Positions 1-9,626 of a DNA stretch of 64,000 nucleotides are shown piece by piece; the first letter of the stretch is position 1, and every line of letters starts with the position of its first letter. Under the pieces are notes generated by a model. It did not search any database, was not told the DNA's origin, and worked only from the letters and a program-made list of their open reading frames with translations. The position numbers and the translations under genes are program-made. The stretch covers positions 186,001-250,000 of the forward strand of contig NZ_JACNMJ010000005.1 in NCBI RefSeq assembly GCF_014526325.1, read 5' to 3'. The DNA comes from Psychroserpens algicola (GTDB taxonomy: Bacteria; Bacteroidota; Bacteroidia; Flavobacteriales; Flavobacteriaceae).

Positions 1-559
1 CGTGACGTTTGGCAAAATCTTTAAACACCTGTAAATGCATACATTTAAGATTATGAATTTTCAAGTTTTTATAATCGACGAGGTATTTATAAAACCTCAC
101 ATATCCTCGCATATTCGGTATCATAACCAATAATTTCGATTGAGGTTTCATATAATCGACATGCAAATCTAATATGGTGTTGAAATCTTCAAAATGTTCA
201 ATAAAGCCATTAGAAATCACATAATCATATTGGATAGGTGTTTTATATAAAGTGAAATCCTGTTGCATGATTTCATAGTTTTCAACTCCCATAACTTTGA
301 AAACACCTTCAATTTCTTTAGTGTCAGAATTATAATCTAAACAGGTCGGTTTTATATTGTATTTGGCTCCTAAATAGGCAAGATATCGGCCAGGAAAACC
401 TCCAATTTCTATGAGAGACTGTTCTTCGGTTGAGTCTTTTATAAACATTTCCCAAAACTCATCATAGTACGAACAAACACTTGTAATACGCTCTTTATTA
501 ATATGATTACTAGCGTAATAAGCCTCCCAATATTGTTGTGTGGTTAATTTATCTGACAT
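1..559 (-). CDS. SAM-dependent methyltransferase, partial
   Basis: The reading frame opens with ATG at 559 and runs off the left edge without a stop, so about 186 N-terminal residues are visible and the C-terminus is missing. The stretch IEIGGFPG (about residues 50-57) followed by an acidic-hydrophobic strand matches the SAM-binding glycine-rich loop of class I methyltransferases. SNGFIEHF further on resembles the post-strand-4 'xxxxEHf' motif of the Methyltransf_11/23 type. It lies 75 bp downstream of the GT4 glycosyltransferase on the same strand and is probably the last visible gene of the polysaccharide operon, where it would methylate a sugar. The substrate cannot be told from the sequence. 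Confidence 0.75.
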   Translation of the reverse strand, partial: MSDKLTTQQYWEAYYASNHINKERITSVCSYYDEFWEMFIKDSTEEQSLIEIGGFPGRYLAYLGAKYNIKPTCLDYNSDTKEIEGVFKVMGVENYEIMQQDFTLYKTPIQYDYVISNGFIEHFEDFNTILDLHVDYMKPQSKLLVMIPNMRGYVRFYKYLVDYKNLKIHNLKCMHLQVFKDFAKRH

Positions 560-634
560 TATAAATCTTTATAGCCTTAGCCGTTAAAATTAGTCAATTT
601 AGATTGGTTTTTCAGAAATATAAAAACTTAAAAA

Positions 635-1897
635 CTATGTGTTGGTTTCAAGAGTCATATGATACATATCTATTAACTGTTTCGCTAATATGGCATTATC
701 GAAATGTTCTCTTACAAACTCTGCACCTTTCTTCCCCATTTGCAACCTTAGATTATCATCTACAATTAATTGTTCTAATGCTTCAACAAAAGCATCAATT
801 GCATTGGCTTTAACAACAAAAGCAGATTCATTGGGTAACACCCCATACTTCATACCTCCAGCATCAGAAACAACAACAGGTAATTCCATTGCCTGTGCCT
901 CCTGTATCACCAAGCCCTGAGCTTCCATCTGACCAGTTTCTGGGTCTGCAATTCCAGGCATAATCAACACATCTGCATTATCCATTTCATTTTTTATGCT
1001 ATCCTGTGTCAGTTCACCTTTAAGTTTAACGTATGTCTCTAACTTTTTATCTTTAATATTCTGCTTTATATCATCATACAATACGCCATCTCCAATAATA
1101 TTAAGCCGAACATTAGTATGTCCTTTTTGTACTAAACGCTCTAAAACAAGAATAGCAATTTCTGGACCTTTGAGTTTTATAAGTCTGCCACAAAACAATA
1201 TGTTAAAAAATTTGTTGTCTACTGCTTGCTCTGTTTTAGTGAAATAAGCTGTATCTAGTCCAACTGGTAAAACAGCGACATGCTTTAATTGAGGTTGAAC
1301 ACTAAGCAGTTGTTCTTTTAAATAGACAGAATTAACTGTAAACACATTAGTTTGTTCAAAAATGGTGTGGTAATTTTCTTTGTAAAACTGTGATTTACTA
1401 GGAATTAAATCATATCCATGAAGTGTCGTCATCAGTTTTGTGTGTTCAGGAAATAATCCTAGTGATTTTAAATAAGAGATCAGTTTCGCATTATGAGCAA
1501 AATGGACATGAATGATATCAAATTCATCCTCTATCAGGCTCCATTCCATAGCAAAGAAAATACTTAGCAAAAATGCTTCTTTTCCGTATTTAAAAATATT
1601 AAGTGTCTTAAAATAACGCTTCCACCTTATTTTAAAAAAGTGTTTTAAAGTCCAAGTTAAAAACTCTAAAAAGCGAATACCATGATTTGGATTATTCTTT
1701 TTAAGATAGGTAACCTTATTTAATAAGTTGTGTTTATGAAGTGATGTATGAAGCGTATTAAGCTCACCTTTTTTATAGGCATATAAGTTAACATCGTGCC
1801 CTTCATCAATGAGAGCATTAATTTGATTCACGATAAAAGTTTGTGATACCACTGGAAATGTGCCGACGACAAAAGCTATTTTAAGTGGTTGCTTCAT
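635..1897 (-). CDS. Glycosyltransferase family 4 (GT-B fold)
   Basis: At 420 residues this has the usual length of a GT4 retaining glycosyltransferase. The N-terminal Rossmann half starts with FVVGTFPVVSQTFI, the nucleotide-sugar half has FCGRLIKLKGPEIA (about residue 235), and the EX7E donor-site motif is seen as E-AQGLVIQ-E near residue 327. This N-terminus is close to colanic-acid WcaC/WcaL-type transferases. It should add one sugar to the lipid-linked repeat on the cytoplasmic face of the membrane. It starts at ATG 12 bp after the upstream methyltransferase stop, which supports co-transcription with the capsule operon. Donor and acceptor are unknown. Confidence 0.9.
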   Translation of the reverse strand: MKQPLKIAFVVGTFPVVSQTFIVNQINALIDEGHDVNLYAYKKGELNTLHTSLHKHNLLNKVTYLKKNNPNHGIRFLEFLTWTLKHFFKIRWKRYFKTLNIFKYGKEAFLLSIFFAMEWSLIEDEFDIIHVHFAHNAKLISYLKSLGLFPEHTKLMTTLHGYDLIPSKSQFYKENYHTIFEQTNVFTVNSVYLKEQLLSVQPQLKHVAVLPVGLDTAYFTKTEQAVDNKFFNILFCGRLIKLKGPEIAILVLERLVQKGHTNVRLNIIGDGVLYDDIKQNIKDKKLETYVKLKGELTQDSIKNEMDNADVLIMPGIADPETGQMEAQGLVIQEAQAMELPVVVSDAGGMKYGVLPNESAFVVKANAIDAFVEALEQLIVDDNLRLQMGKKGAEFVREHFDNAILAKQLIDMYHMTLETNT

Positions 1898-1909
1898 TTT
1901 ATATGGTCT

Positions 1910-2584
1910 CTACAGTTTTCTAAATTGCAGCATTATTTGATTATTTGACAATTCATCATTAGAATGATGACCTAGGCTTTTAATTGTCCCCATTTGTGTA
2001 ACTGACAATCCAGCTTTTTGTGCTAATTCTTCATAAAATTCAATAGGCTTGAACATTACAGGAAACTCCAACCAACTTCCTTTAGGACGCTCACCAATAT
2101 TGACATTTGCCATAAACTTACCTGAAGAATTTAAATGTCTACTTACAAAATGCAAACAATTTTCTAATATGGAATCCTCTAGGTGTATCAACACTGAAAA
2201 AGCAAAAATCACATCGAACGTTTCATTGAGTTCTAATTCACTAAAGTTATCAAAGCTAATCAGTTTAGGGTTTTTATGAGCCAAACCCTCTTGCTTTAAT
2301 TCTTTTTTGCCTTCAACCAGAACATCTTTTCTAACATCAATTCCGTAATAGTGTCCTTCATTTAGGTAATTTATTATAGGAATACCACCTCTTAAGGTGC
2401 CGCAACCCAAATCTAAAAACTTATCATCGACTTTCAAGCCCTGATTAAGTAAGAACGCTATTTGAAAATCTTGTTTTAATTTCCAGGACTTTGCAGAACC
2501 TACAAGCTTGTGGCGCTGTTCCTTTTTGGTAAGCTTATTCTTTTTGAAAAGCTTGTTTTTAATGCGTTTTAAAATCGTTTTCAT
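1910..2584 (-). CDS. Class I SAM-dependent methyltransferase
   Basis: A 224-residue protein with a basic N-terminal tail (about residues 1-30, many Lys) and then a methyltransferase core. DLGCGTLRGGI near residue 60 is motif I, GIDVRKDVL is the acidic loop that contacts the SAM ribose, and VIFAFSVLIHL is the strand-4 region. It sits between the sulfotransferase (25 bp) and the GT4 gene (12 bp), so it most likely decorates the polysaccharide. No substrate-specific motif is visible. The lysine-rich start could hold it at the inner membrane, but this is only inference. Confidence 0.8.
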   Translation of the reverse strand: MKTILKRIKNKLFKKNKLTKKEQRHKLVGSAKSWKLKQDFQIAFLLNQGLKVDDKFLDLGCGTLRGGIPIINYLNEGHYYGIDVRKDVLVEGKKELKQEGLAHKNPKLISFDNFSELELNETFDVIFAFSVLIHLEDSILENCLHFVSRHLNSSGKFMANVNIGERPKGSWLEFPVMFKPIEFYEELAQKAGLSVTQMGTIKSLGHHSNDELSNNQIMLQFRKL

Positions 2585-2609
2585 AGTAATGGTGTTACAA
2601 ATGTGGGAA

Positions 2610-3329
2610 TTATAATTCGTCCTTAAAATTATACGAACTTAAAACAGAAGCTATATAAGCCTTGTCTTTTTCGTTTATTATATCTCTCCAACTATCCTTT
2701 TTACCCTTGTTAGGCAAAAGTCCTAAAGGCTTTTCGATTATACTTATCTCTTGAGCTGATAATTGTTTAGTATTGCTAAAAAAAGCATCATGGATTTTTT
2801 TATACTGCGTATAAGGCGAATCGATTAAATCCTCATAATTTATTAGCAATACGTTATCATTTGCTTTTTCTAAAGCCTTCCAGCTTTCAACATGTGCGTA
2901 CCAGTGCTCTAGTATGGTTTGATTAGGTTCGACTCGTTTAGAAGGCGTTCCATACCAATCTATTTTAGTTCGTAAAAACTCTGAAAATGATAATGATTCT
3001 AAATCTGGATGCACAAAATTAGGTGTTTTCCATACGGAATAAGCCACAGACCGACCATCGCGCATCATATAAATTTTTGGTAATGAGTTCTCATTTCTAT
3101 CTGCAAAATAGTGATTCCCAAATAATTTCCCATAAGGGTTTCCTTCGTGTTTTACTTTTCTATTAGACCAATGTCCCCAAGTTATTGGAGTCATATCTAA
3201 ATTTTGGTTTGGGTAAAAATTTTGAGCGAGAAATGCTTCCATAAAATGTGTTCCAGAGCGTGGATGCGAATACACTTTTACAAGATTATCACTAGCTTTA
3301 GGTAAAAATAAGCGCTTAAAAAAGTTCAT
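2610..3329 (-). CDS. Sulfotransferase domain protein
   Basis: A 239-residue protein with the two hallmarks of PAPS-dependent sulfotransferases. SHPRSGTHF (residues 21-29) is the 5'-phosphosulfate-binding loop, and MMRDGRSVAYS (about residue 90) is the 3'-phosphate-binding element. No signal peptide is seen, so it acts in the cytoplasm where PAPS is made. The start codon lies 1 bp past the wzt stop, indicating tight coupling to the exporter pair. In this setting it most likely adds sulfate to the exported polysaccharide, or to a terminal sugar before ABC export. Sulfated surface glycans suit a marine organism. The acceptor is not predictable. Confidence 0.8.
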   Translation of the reverse strand: MNFFKRLFLPKASDNLVKVYSHPRSGTHFMEAFLAQNFYPNQNLDMTPITWGHWSNRKVKHEGNPYGKLFGNHYFADRNENSLPKIYMMRDGRSVAYSVWKTPNFVHPDLESLSFSEFLRTKIDWYGTPSKRVEPNQTILEHWYAHVESWKALEKANDNVLLINYEDLIDSPYTQYKKIHDAFFSNTKQLSAQEISIIEKPLGLLPNKGKKDSWRDIINEKDKAYIASVLSSYNFKDEL

Positions 3330-3330
3330 G

Positions 3331-4629
3331 CTATTTTGATATATTAAAGCTTCCCGGCAAAACAGCGATACTGCTTTTACGGTTGAGTTTACCTGAATTC
3401 CATATATCTCCTGCCAGAATACTTAGTAAGGCAGCATTTTCAATAAGGTCTATAAAGTTATGTGCATTGGTATCATTTTCGGTAATCAACACCCTTAAGC
3501 TATAATCTCGGGCTCTTAAATACAAGTTAGGAATTTCTAATTCGAAGGTATCGGTATGCTCTAAATCATCAAATGTGAAACCCATCTCATCGTTTACATA
3601 AGACAGCGCAAAATTCATATTTTGATCTATAAAATTTATCCCTATAAATAATTTAGGATAGTTAACCGGCTTTTGCTTGAGCAGTTTAATACGGATTTTG
3701 AGATAATCACCTGAGATAACTTCAAACACCTGTTCCCCTTTTTTATTAAAAAACGAAACGTCAATAACCTTTAACTTCTGATTACCCTTACGGTCTGTTC
3801 TATTAGCTAAAGCAATTTGGTGTTTTTGCTTTTCGGCAGATAAATAAAAATTCACGGCGTCGTTTTGAGTGCCTTCAAATACAATTTGACCATGTTCTAA
3901 AACAACAGCTCTGGTACAGAGGTTTTTTACCGCTGCCATGTTATGGCTAACAAATAATACCGTTCGACCTTCACTATTAGATATGTCTTGCATTTTCCCA
4001 ATAGCTTTCTTTTGAAATTCGGCATCGCCAACCGCTAAAACCTCGTCAATGACAAGGATATCAGGTTCAAGATGCGCAGCTACAGCAAAAGCGAGTCGTA
4101 CACGCATTCCGCTACTGTAACGTTTTACAGGTGTGTCAATATAGCGTTCACAACCACTAAACTCAATAATTTCACTTTCTTTGACCTTTATTTCAGATTT
4201 GGTCATACCAAGAATGGCACCATTTAAATAAATATTCTCTCGTCCCGTTAATTCAGGATGGAATCCTGTACCTACTTCTAACAAGGAGGCAATACGACCT
4301 CTTGTTTTAATTTCGCCTGTTGTAGGATTGGTAACACGCGATAAAATTTTAAGTAGTGTAGACTTTCCTGCTCCGTTTTTACCAATAATACCAAGCACTT
4401 CGCCTTGTTTCACTTCAAAATTAATATCCTTTAAAGCCCAAACATAATTACTATCGGCTTTGGTACTTCGGTCATTTGCTTCACCAACTTTAAGATACGG
4501 GTCTTGCTTTCCGCGTATGCGATACCACCAACGATTTAAATCATGACTAATCGTACCAGTACCAACAAGACCTAAACGGTATTGTTTACTAATATTTTCA
4601 GCTACTAAAATGGTTTTAGAATTTGTCAT
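3331..4629 (-). CDS. wzt: Polysaccharide ABC exporter ATP-binding subunit (Wzt type)
   Basis: The N-terminal ATPase (about residues 1-270) has Walker A GKNGAGKST (83-91), signature YSSGMRVRLAFA, and Walker B ILVIDEVLAVGD. It is followed by a 150-residue C-terminal beta domain (about 280-430) in the place and style of Wzt_C, the module that recognises the non-reducing end of O-antigen chains in E. coli O8/O9a and Klebsiella O12. At 432 residues it is the long form and not the short KpsT type. It lies 3 bp after wzm and should energise export of a finished lipid-linked glycan. The C-terminal domain suggests that chain ends are marked; the adjacent sulfotransferase and methyltransferases are candidates for the capping step. 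Confidence 0.93.
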   Translation of the reverse strand: MTNSKTILVAENISKQYRLGLVGTGTISHDLNRWWYRIRGKQDPYLKVGEANDRSTKADSNYVWALKDINFEVKQGEVLGIIGKNGAGKSTLLKILSRVTNPTTGEIKTRGRIASLLEVGTGFHPELTGRENIYLNGAILGMTKSEIKVKESEIIEFSGCERYIDTPVKRYSSGMRVRLAFAVAAHLEPDILVIDEVLAVGDAEFQKKAIGKMQDISNSEGRTVLFVSHNMAAVKNLCTRAVVLEHGQIVFEGTQNDAVNFYLSAEKQKHQIALANRTDRKGNQKLKVIDVSFFNKKGEQVFEVISGDYLKIRIKLLKQKPVNYPKLFIGINFIDQNMNFALSYVNDEMGFTFDDLEHTDTFELEIPNLYLRARDYSLRVLITENDTNAHNFIDLIENAALLSILAGDIWNSGKLNRKSSIAVLPGSFNISK

Positions 4630-4632
4630 TGA

Positions 4633-5502
4633 TTACACAGTATCTATAAATGTTTTTTCGGTTCGGTTAAAAACTAATAATCCCAATAAAAATAAGACGA
4701 CACTTACCACCAGTGTATAAAAGAATCCTATCCATGTAAATGTTCCTGTATTGAGTAACATGAACCGAAATCCTTCTATAATTTGCGTTAGAGGATTAAA
4801 CTCTACAATTAAGGCAATAGGTCTTGAAAATTTTGCATGGGCTTCAGACACAGGATAAGGCACAGCAGACAGAAACATTAATAACTGAACTGCAAAGCCC
4901 ACAAGTATGGTTAAATCTCGATATTTTGTTGTCATTGAGGAAATAATCATCCCTAAGCCTAAACCTAGCATTCCCATCATTATGACATAAACAGGAAACA
5001 GCCAGATATGAGTCATATTAAGGCTCAGTTCCATCCCTTGGAAATAGTAATACAACCAAAAACCGAAGAAAATAAAGAGCTGAATTCCAAACTTAAGTAA
5101 ATTTGAGATGGTGATCGACAAGGGCAAAATAACTCTGGGAAAGTAGACTTTTCCAAAAATATTCTGATTAGCTGTAAACGTATTAGAAGTTCCTGTTAGG
5201 CACTCTTTAAAATAATTCCAAGCTGTGATTCCTGCTAAATTAAACACAAAAGGGTCAATACCATCCGTTTGGATTTGTCCCAGTCTATTAAAAATAAGTG
5301 TAAATATGACCGATGTAAATAAAGGCTGAATGATATACCAAAGTGGTCCTAAAATTGTTTGCTTATAAACCGTTACAATATCACGTTTTACAAAAAGGAT
5401 AAGTAAATCACGATACCTCCATATTTCTTCAAAATTAAAATTAATTAATTTACGCTTGGAGGAAATTACATATAGCCACGACTCTTCAGGTTCGGTGTTC
5501 AA
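4633..5502 (-). CDS. wzm: Polysaccharide ABC exporter permease (Wzm type, ABC-2)
   Basis: A 289-residue ABC-2 permease with about six hydrophobic segments. The cytoplasmic N-terminal stretch ends in LLILFVKRDI-TVYKQTILGPLWYIIQPL, a typical ABC-2 gate-helix entry for polysaccharide and teichoic-acid exporters. It pairs with the ATPase encoded 3 bp downstream. Its role would be to move the lipid-linked polysaccharide across the inner membrane. It follows the membrane glycosyltransferase gene after a 92-bp gap, the largest in this half of the operon, so an internal promoter is possible though I saw no clear one. Confidence 0.93.
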   Translation of the reverse strand: MNTEPEESWLYVISSKRKLINFNFEEIWRYRDLLILFVKRDIVTVYKQTILGPLWYIIQPLFTSVIFTLIFNRLGQIQTDGIDPFVFNLAGITAWNYFKECLTGTSNTFTANQNIFGKVYFPRVILPLSITISNLLKFGIQLFIFFGFWLYYYFQGMELSLNMTHIWLFPVYVIMMGMLGLGLGMIISSMTTKYRDLTILVGFAVQLLMFLSAVPYPVSEAHAKFSRPIALIVEFNPLTQIIEGFRFMLLNTGTFTWIGFFYTLVVSVVLFLLGLLVFNRTEKTFIDTV

Positions 5503-5594
5503 TAGTATAGTCTTTTGTTTCGGCTAATATAATAAATCGAGAATAGAAATAGGCGCAATGGAGATTCAGAAAACGGCCTCGGTAAAACTTTTAT

Positions 5595-7082
5595 TTACTT
5601 TTCCATTTTATAAACAGAAGCACCTTCATATTCCTGCGTATGAATTAGTTGATAGCCGTTAGATTTCATTGTTTTAAGAATATAATCTTTTTCGTTTAAT
5701 TTCGAATCCGCATTAGAGCTTATGTGTGAAAACACTAACCATACCGAATCCTTTAGTTGTTCTAATTCCTGATGATGTTTTGACCAGTCATTCCGACTGA
5801 CATTTGAGTAAAAAATTGCATCAGTATCTTGAATCACATCAAATTTGTCTTTATAGAAATCGAATGACACTTTAGAAACGCTATACACATAAATTTCATC
5901 ACCTACTTTCAGGTTAGAATTAAGGTAAGACATTCCTTTTTTTATCTCTTCTTTTTCAAATGGCACTAAATTGAATACAGCAATAAGGTTTATAAGCACA
6001 GGAATTAATAAGATGAAAACCGATAATTTTAGTCCTTTGTCATATAAAAATCTCCAGCTGATGTAAATTCCATAGGACAATAATGTGATAAGCAAAGGTA
6101 TTGCGTATAGCACGAGGCGTCTGTCAAACGGATATAATTTGAAATACGACAAACCCAAGTGGATACAAAGTGGAGATAATAATATAAATAACGCTGTTTT
6201 ACGTTTAAAATTAGATAGAATACCAATACCTACAAAAGCAAACGTTACAATCCAGAAACCACCTATCTCGAGTAATACTTGGATAATCGCCTCTATTCGC
6301 GTACGAATAAAGTATCTAAACTCCCATGAAAACACATCCTGATATAGAAAGCCAAAATTCTCTGTCCAGTAAACTAACATGACTTCTTTTGCAGGATGGT
6401 TGTGAATAAACAGTCCGTAATATATCACGAATGATATCAGTGCAATCAGGCTAGGCCATAGCACTTCGAAAGATTTCAATCTACTAGTAATTACGAATTT
6501 GTACAAGCTTATTAAACCGACTACAAATAAAATTATCACTGCAATATTTGAAAACCAAACTGAAGCAAAAGATACAGAAGTATAAATAAGAAGTGACCGT
6601 TTTGTTTTAGCATTAAAATAAGATAAGGCACTTACTAAAATTAAGAGGCAGACAAAAACATCTGACATGTATTGCTTCACTTCAATGGAATAATACAATA
6701 AGAAGGTATTTAAACAAAATAATGAGGCTGATAATAAGGCAACTAATGTAGACTTAAACAGTTGTTTATTTAATCTGTAAATGAGAGGAATAGAGCCCAA
6801 AAAACAGAAAAAAGGGTAGATTCGTAGTGACCAATCTCTATTTCCGAATAGAGATGAAAATAAGTTCTCTATAAACAAGAAGCCAATTGGAGCGACCTGA
6901 TCATATTCTAAAGGTTGAAGCAAGTCTATATAGTCTCGATTAACAATACTAACCGACAATAATACTTCGTCTAACCATAAACTTCGGAAATTGAAAAAAT
7001 TGACAAATGAAGCTATGACACCTAATCCTATACTTGCGATTAGTAGTCGTTTGACCCAAATATCAAATGTTTCCGTAGACAT
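5595..7082 (-). CDS. Multi-pass membrane glycosyltransferase (GT39/ArnT-like)
   Basis: A 495-residue protein with about 10-11 hydrophobic segments and a soluble C-terminal tail. In the first periplasmic loop the sequence SLWLDE contains the acidic pair that GT-C enzymes of the PMT/ArnT superfamily use for catalysis, followed by QVAPIGFLFIENL in the place of the usual HPPLYY-like motif. Such enzymes take sugar from a polyprenyl phosphate donor on the outer face of the inner membrane. The GT2 enzyme of this operon (7884-8603) resembles polyprenyl-phosphate sugar synthases and could make that donor. A periplasmic side-chain addition is therefore the favoured role, by inference. Confidence 0.75.
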   Translation of the reverse strand: MSTETFDIWVKRLLIASIGLGVIASFVNFFNFRSLWLDEVLLSVSIVNRDYIDLLQPLEYDQVAPIGFLFIENLFSSLFGNRDWSLRIYPFFCFLGSIPLIYRLNKQLFKSTLVALLSASLFCLNTFLLYYSIEVKQYMSDVFVCLLILVSALSYFNAKTKRSLLIYTSVSFASVWFSNIAVIILFVVGLISLYKFVITSRLKSFEVLWPSLIALISFVIYYGLFIHNHPAKEVMLVYWTENFGFLYQDVFSWEFRYFIRTRIEAIIQVLLEIGGFWIVTFAFVGIGILSNFKRKTALFILLSPLCIHLGLSYFKLYPFDRRLVLYAIPLLITLLSYGIYISWRFLYDKGLKLSVFILLIPVLINLIAVFNLVPFEKEEIKKGMSYLNSNLKVGDEIYVYSVSKVSFDFYKDKFDVIQDTDAIFYSNVSRNDWSKHHQELEQLKDSVWLVFSHISSNADSKLNEKDYILKTMKSNGYQLIHTQEYEGASVYKMEK

Positions 7083-7124
7083 TATGTTTTAATTTCAAGA
7101 GTAATTTATTGCTAAACCTAATCA

Positions 7125-7865
7125 CTACTCCTTTTTGCCAACAACGATAGTGGAAAGTCCTGCACTATTAAAAATAACTTTATCGATGATTTTAAATATA
7201 GGAACCAGTGTATTATACAATTTCATTTGTCCGCCAGGAATGGTTTCCTTTTTCATAAGACTACCAGTAACGTACCATCCAAAAATGCCAATAAAATTGA
7301 AATATTGTTTGTGGATTATTTGAAAAGCATTCTTTGAAAACACCTCACTTAAAAGTGATTTGGTATAACGTCTATAATGGCCTAATTCTTTATCAAATCC
7401 GTTGTATAATTTTTGGTATGATGGGACTAAGATGATAAGCTGACCTCCAGTTTTCAAAAGCTTTTTACAGTTGTTAAGTGCTAGTTCATCATCGTATATA
7501 TGTTCTACAACATTGAGTGCAAAAACTGTATCGTATGTACCTAAATGAGCTGCGAATTTGTGATCAAACTCAGCATCGGTCAAATCCATAATTTCAGTAC
7601 CTAAAAAGTAAGGGTTTTGTTGAAATGTAGCCTCTAATTTTTCACAGTAGCCTTTTCGAATATCGGTAAGCATGATTTCAAACTGATCATCCATAAAGAA
7701 AGTTGAAATATTACCTATTCCACTTCCTATTTCGAGAACTTTTCCTTTACAAAACGGCTTAATGGTTTGATACATCCAGCGATTAAACTTATCGGCTTTA
7801 GCGATAACCTCTAAAGTAGATTCGCCTACTACATCTTGTTCTTCAAACTTTATTTCTGTGGCCAC
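7125..7865 (-). CDS. Class I SAM-dependent methyltransferase, GTG start
   Basis: A 246-residue methyltransferase. GKVLEIGSGIGNISTFF (near residue 40) is motif I, IMLTDIRKGYC the acidic ribose loop, and TVFALNVVEHIYDDELAL the EH-containing post-strand-4 motif of the Methyltransf_11/UbiG group. The frame starts at GTG (GTG GCC ACA), with no in-frame ATG that would keep the N-terminus. It sits 18 bp after the GT2 gene and 42 bp before the membrane glycosyltransferase. In similar loci such pairs act in lipid-linked sugar modification; the substrate here is unknown. Confidence 0.78.
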   Translation of the reverse strand: MATEIKFEEQDVVGESTLEVIAKADKFNRWMYQTIKPFCKGKVLEIGSGIGNISTFFMDDQFEIMLTDIRKGYCEKLEATFQQNPYFLGTEIMDLTDAEFDHKFAAHLGTYDTVFALNVVEHIYDDELALNNCKKLLKTGGQLIILVPSYQKLYNGFDKELGHYRRYTKSLLSEVFSKNAFQIIHKQYFNFIGIFGWYVTGSLMKKETIPGGQMKLYNTLVPIFKIIDKVIFNSAGLSTIVVGKKE

Positions 7866-7883
7866 ACGTATTATTTTTAGGTC

Positions 7884-8603
7884 TTATCTGGAAAAAATAT
7901 TATACTTCAAAATGCAGTAAATTGCTCTTACGCCATCTTTCCATCCAATTTTTTTACCGTCTTCATAGGTTCTTCCGTAATAGGAAATACCAACTTCATA
8001 TATTCTAATATTTTTTATTCTTGAAATTTTAGCAGTGACTTCAGGTTCAAAACCAAAACGTTGTTCTTTAAGTTGAATACTTTGAATAATATCGGTTTTA
8101 AACAACTTATAGCAGGTTTCCATATCTGTGATATTGATTCCTGTAAACATATTAGAAAGTAGAGTCAAAAACTTATTACCAATGGTATGAAAAAAGAAAA
8201 GTACACGATGAGGTTGTCCGCCAATGAAACGCGAACCATAAACAACATCTGCAGCACCATTTAAAATAGGTTTTAACAATAAGTTGTATTCGCTTGGATC
8301 ATATTCTAAATCGGCATCCTGAATAATTAAGTAATCTCCTGTAGCTTCTTTAATTCCTGTATGTAGTGCAGCTCCTTTTCCTTTATTTTTTTCATGAGCA
8401 AACAGTTTTATAGGAAACTCCGGATGTGCTGCCTGATATTTTACAATAGAATTTTTTGTGTCGTCACTAGAAAAATCATCAATAATTAAGACCTCTTTCT
8501 CGAGATCACCAATCAGTTTTACATCTTTTACCAGATTCAAAATCAAATGAATGGTATCTTGTTCATTGTAGACAGGTATAACTATTGAAAGTTTTTTCTT
8601 CAT
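7884..8603 (-). CDS. Glycosyltransferase family 2, polyprenyl-phosphate sugar synthase-like
   Basis: A 239-residue GT-A fold enzyme with [15 protein letters not shown] at the N-terminus, [11 protein letters not shown] for nucleotide binding and [11 protein letters not shown] carrying the DXD-like metal site (about residue 98). The later YGSRFIGG and METCYKLF motifs are typical of the dolichol-phosphate mannosyltransferase/Ppm1/DPMS subgroup. There are no C-terminal membrane helices, so it is a soluble or peripheral enzyme. It would charge undecaprenyl phosphate with one sugar for a GT-C transferase such as the one encoded at 5595-7082. It lies 42 bp past the epimerase gene. Confidence 0.85.
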   Translation of the reverse strand: MKKKLSIVIPVYNEQDTIHLILNLVKDVKLIGDLEKEVLIIDDFSSDDTKNSIVKYQAAHPEFPIKLFAHEKNKGKGAALHTGIKEATGDYLIIQDADLEYDPSEYNLLLKPILNGAADVVYGSRFIGGQPHRVLFFFHTIGNKFLTLLSNMFTGINITDMETCYKLFKTDIIQSIQLKEQRFGFEPEVTAKISRIKNIRIYEVGISYYGRTYEDGKKIGWKDGVRAIYCILKYNIFSR

Positions 8604-8645
8604 TTTGTGATCTTGCTCTCGGTAAATTTAAGGATAATATACATA

Positions 8646-9626
8646 CTACTTTATAAAATAATCCCAGGTAATTTTCAATCCTTCACGAACTGTATACATG
8701 GGTTTATATTCTAATAATGAATTGGCTTTATCGATATTTGCTAAAGAATCCCTAACATCACCTTGACGTGGTGGTCCATAAACAGCCTCTAACTTTGAGT
8801 CTGCAGATTCTTTCAGTGAATTCCATAGATAATTGATACTAATACGCTCACCACAAGCGACATTAAACACTTCATTCTTAGCTTTTTCCGAAGCAAAAAA
8901 ACCACGAATATTCGCTTGAACAGCATTATCAACAAACGTAAAATCTCTAGTTTGTTCGCCATCGCCGTTTATTTTTGGTGATTCATTATCACTTAAAGCT
9001 TTCATAAACAATGGAATAACAGCTGCATAAGCACCATCTGGACTTTGTTTTGGTCCAAACACATTAAAATACCTTAGTCCGATAACATCAGTATCATAAG
9101 TTTTTCCAAAAACATCTGCATATAATTCATTTACGTATTTTGTAACCGCATAAGGTGATAAAGGTTTTCCTATGGTATCTTCAATTTTTGGAAGACTTTT
9201 ACTATCACCATAAGTTGAACTTGATGCTGCATATACCATGCGTTTTACGGTTGAAGACTCTTTTAGAGCAATCATCATGTTTAAAAAGCCAGAAATATTA
9301 ACGGCATTAGTTGTAGCAGGATCATTAATAGATCGAGGCACCGAACCCAAGGCAGCTTGATGAGATACATAATCTATACCTTCCATAGCCTCTTTACACG
9401 TTTGCAAATCTCTGATATCGCCTTCAACAAGTTCAAACGCAGGATTAGCGTGAAACTCGGTTAAATTTTCTCGGTGTCCATTAGAAAAGTTATCTAACAC
9501 ACGTACTTTTTTAGCATTGTATTTTAAAAGATACTCAACAATATTTGAGCCTATAAAACCGCCTCCACCTGTTATTAGGAAAGACAATTTACTTAAATCT
9601 TGATTGTGATATTTGTTATCGTACAT
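8646..9626 (-). CDS. tviC: UDP-N-acetylhexosamine/uronate C4-epimerase (TviC/WbpP type)
   Basis: A 326-residue short-chain dehydrogenase of the extended type. GGGGFIGSNIVEYLL is the NAD-binding glycine motif, S-S-TYGDS and YAVTK supply the Ser, Tyr and Lys of the catalytic triad, and NVFGPKQSPDGAYAAVIP plus GDGEQTRDFTFVDN are diagnostic of the WbpP/TviC subgroup and not of GalE. It overlaps the dehydrogenase stop by 1 bp, reproducing the tviB-tviC order of the Vi capsule locus. Together they would turn UDP-GlcNAc into UDP-GalNAcA, an acidic sugar for the polysaccharide. Exact substrate order is inferred from the family. Confidence 0.88.
   Translation of the reverse strand: MYDNKYHNQDLSKLSFLITGGGGFIGSNIVEYLLKYNAKKVRVLDNFSNGHRENLTEFHANPAFELVEGDIRDLQTCKEAMEGIDYVSHQAALGSVPRSINDPATTNAVNISGFLNMMIALKESSTVKRMVYAASSSTYGDSKSLPKIEDTIGKPLSPYAVTKYVNELYADVFGKTYDTDVIGLRYFNVFGPKQSPDGAYAAVIPLFMKALSDNESPKINGDGEQTRDFTFVDNAVQANIRGFFASEKAKNEVFNVACGERISINYLWNSLKESADSKLEAVYGPPRQGDVRDSLANIDKANSLLEYKPMYTVREGLKITWDYFIK

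Noticed and set aside
604-813. Open frame of 69 residues on the plus strand
   Set aside because: It lies inside and ahead of the GT4 gene on the other strand and has no coding-like composition; a shadow frame.
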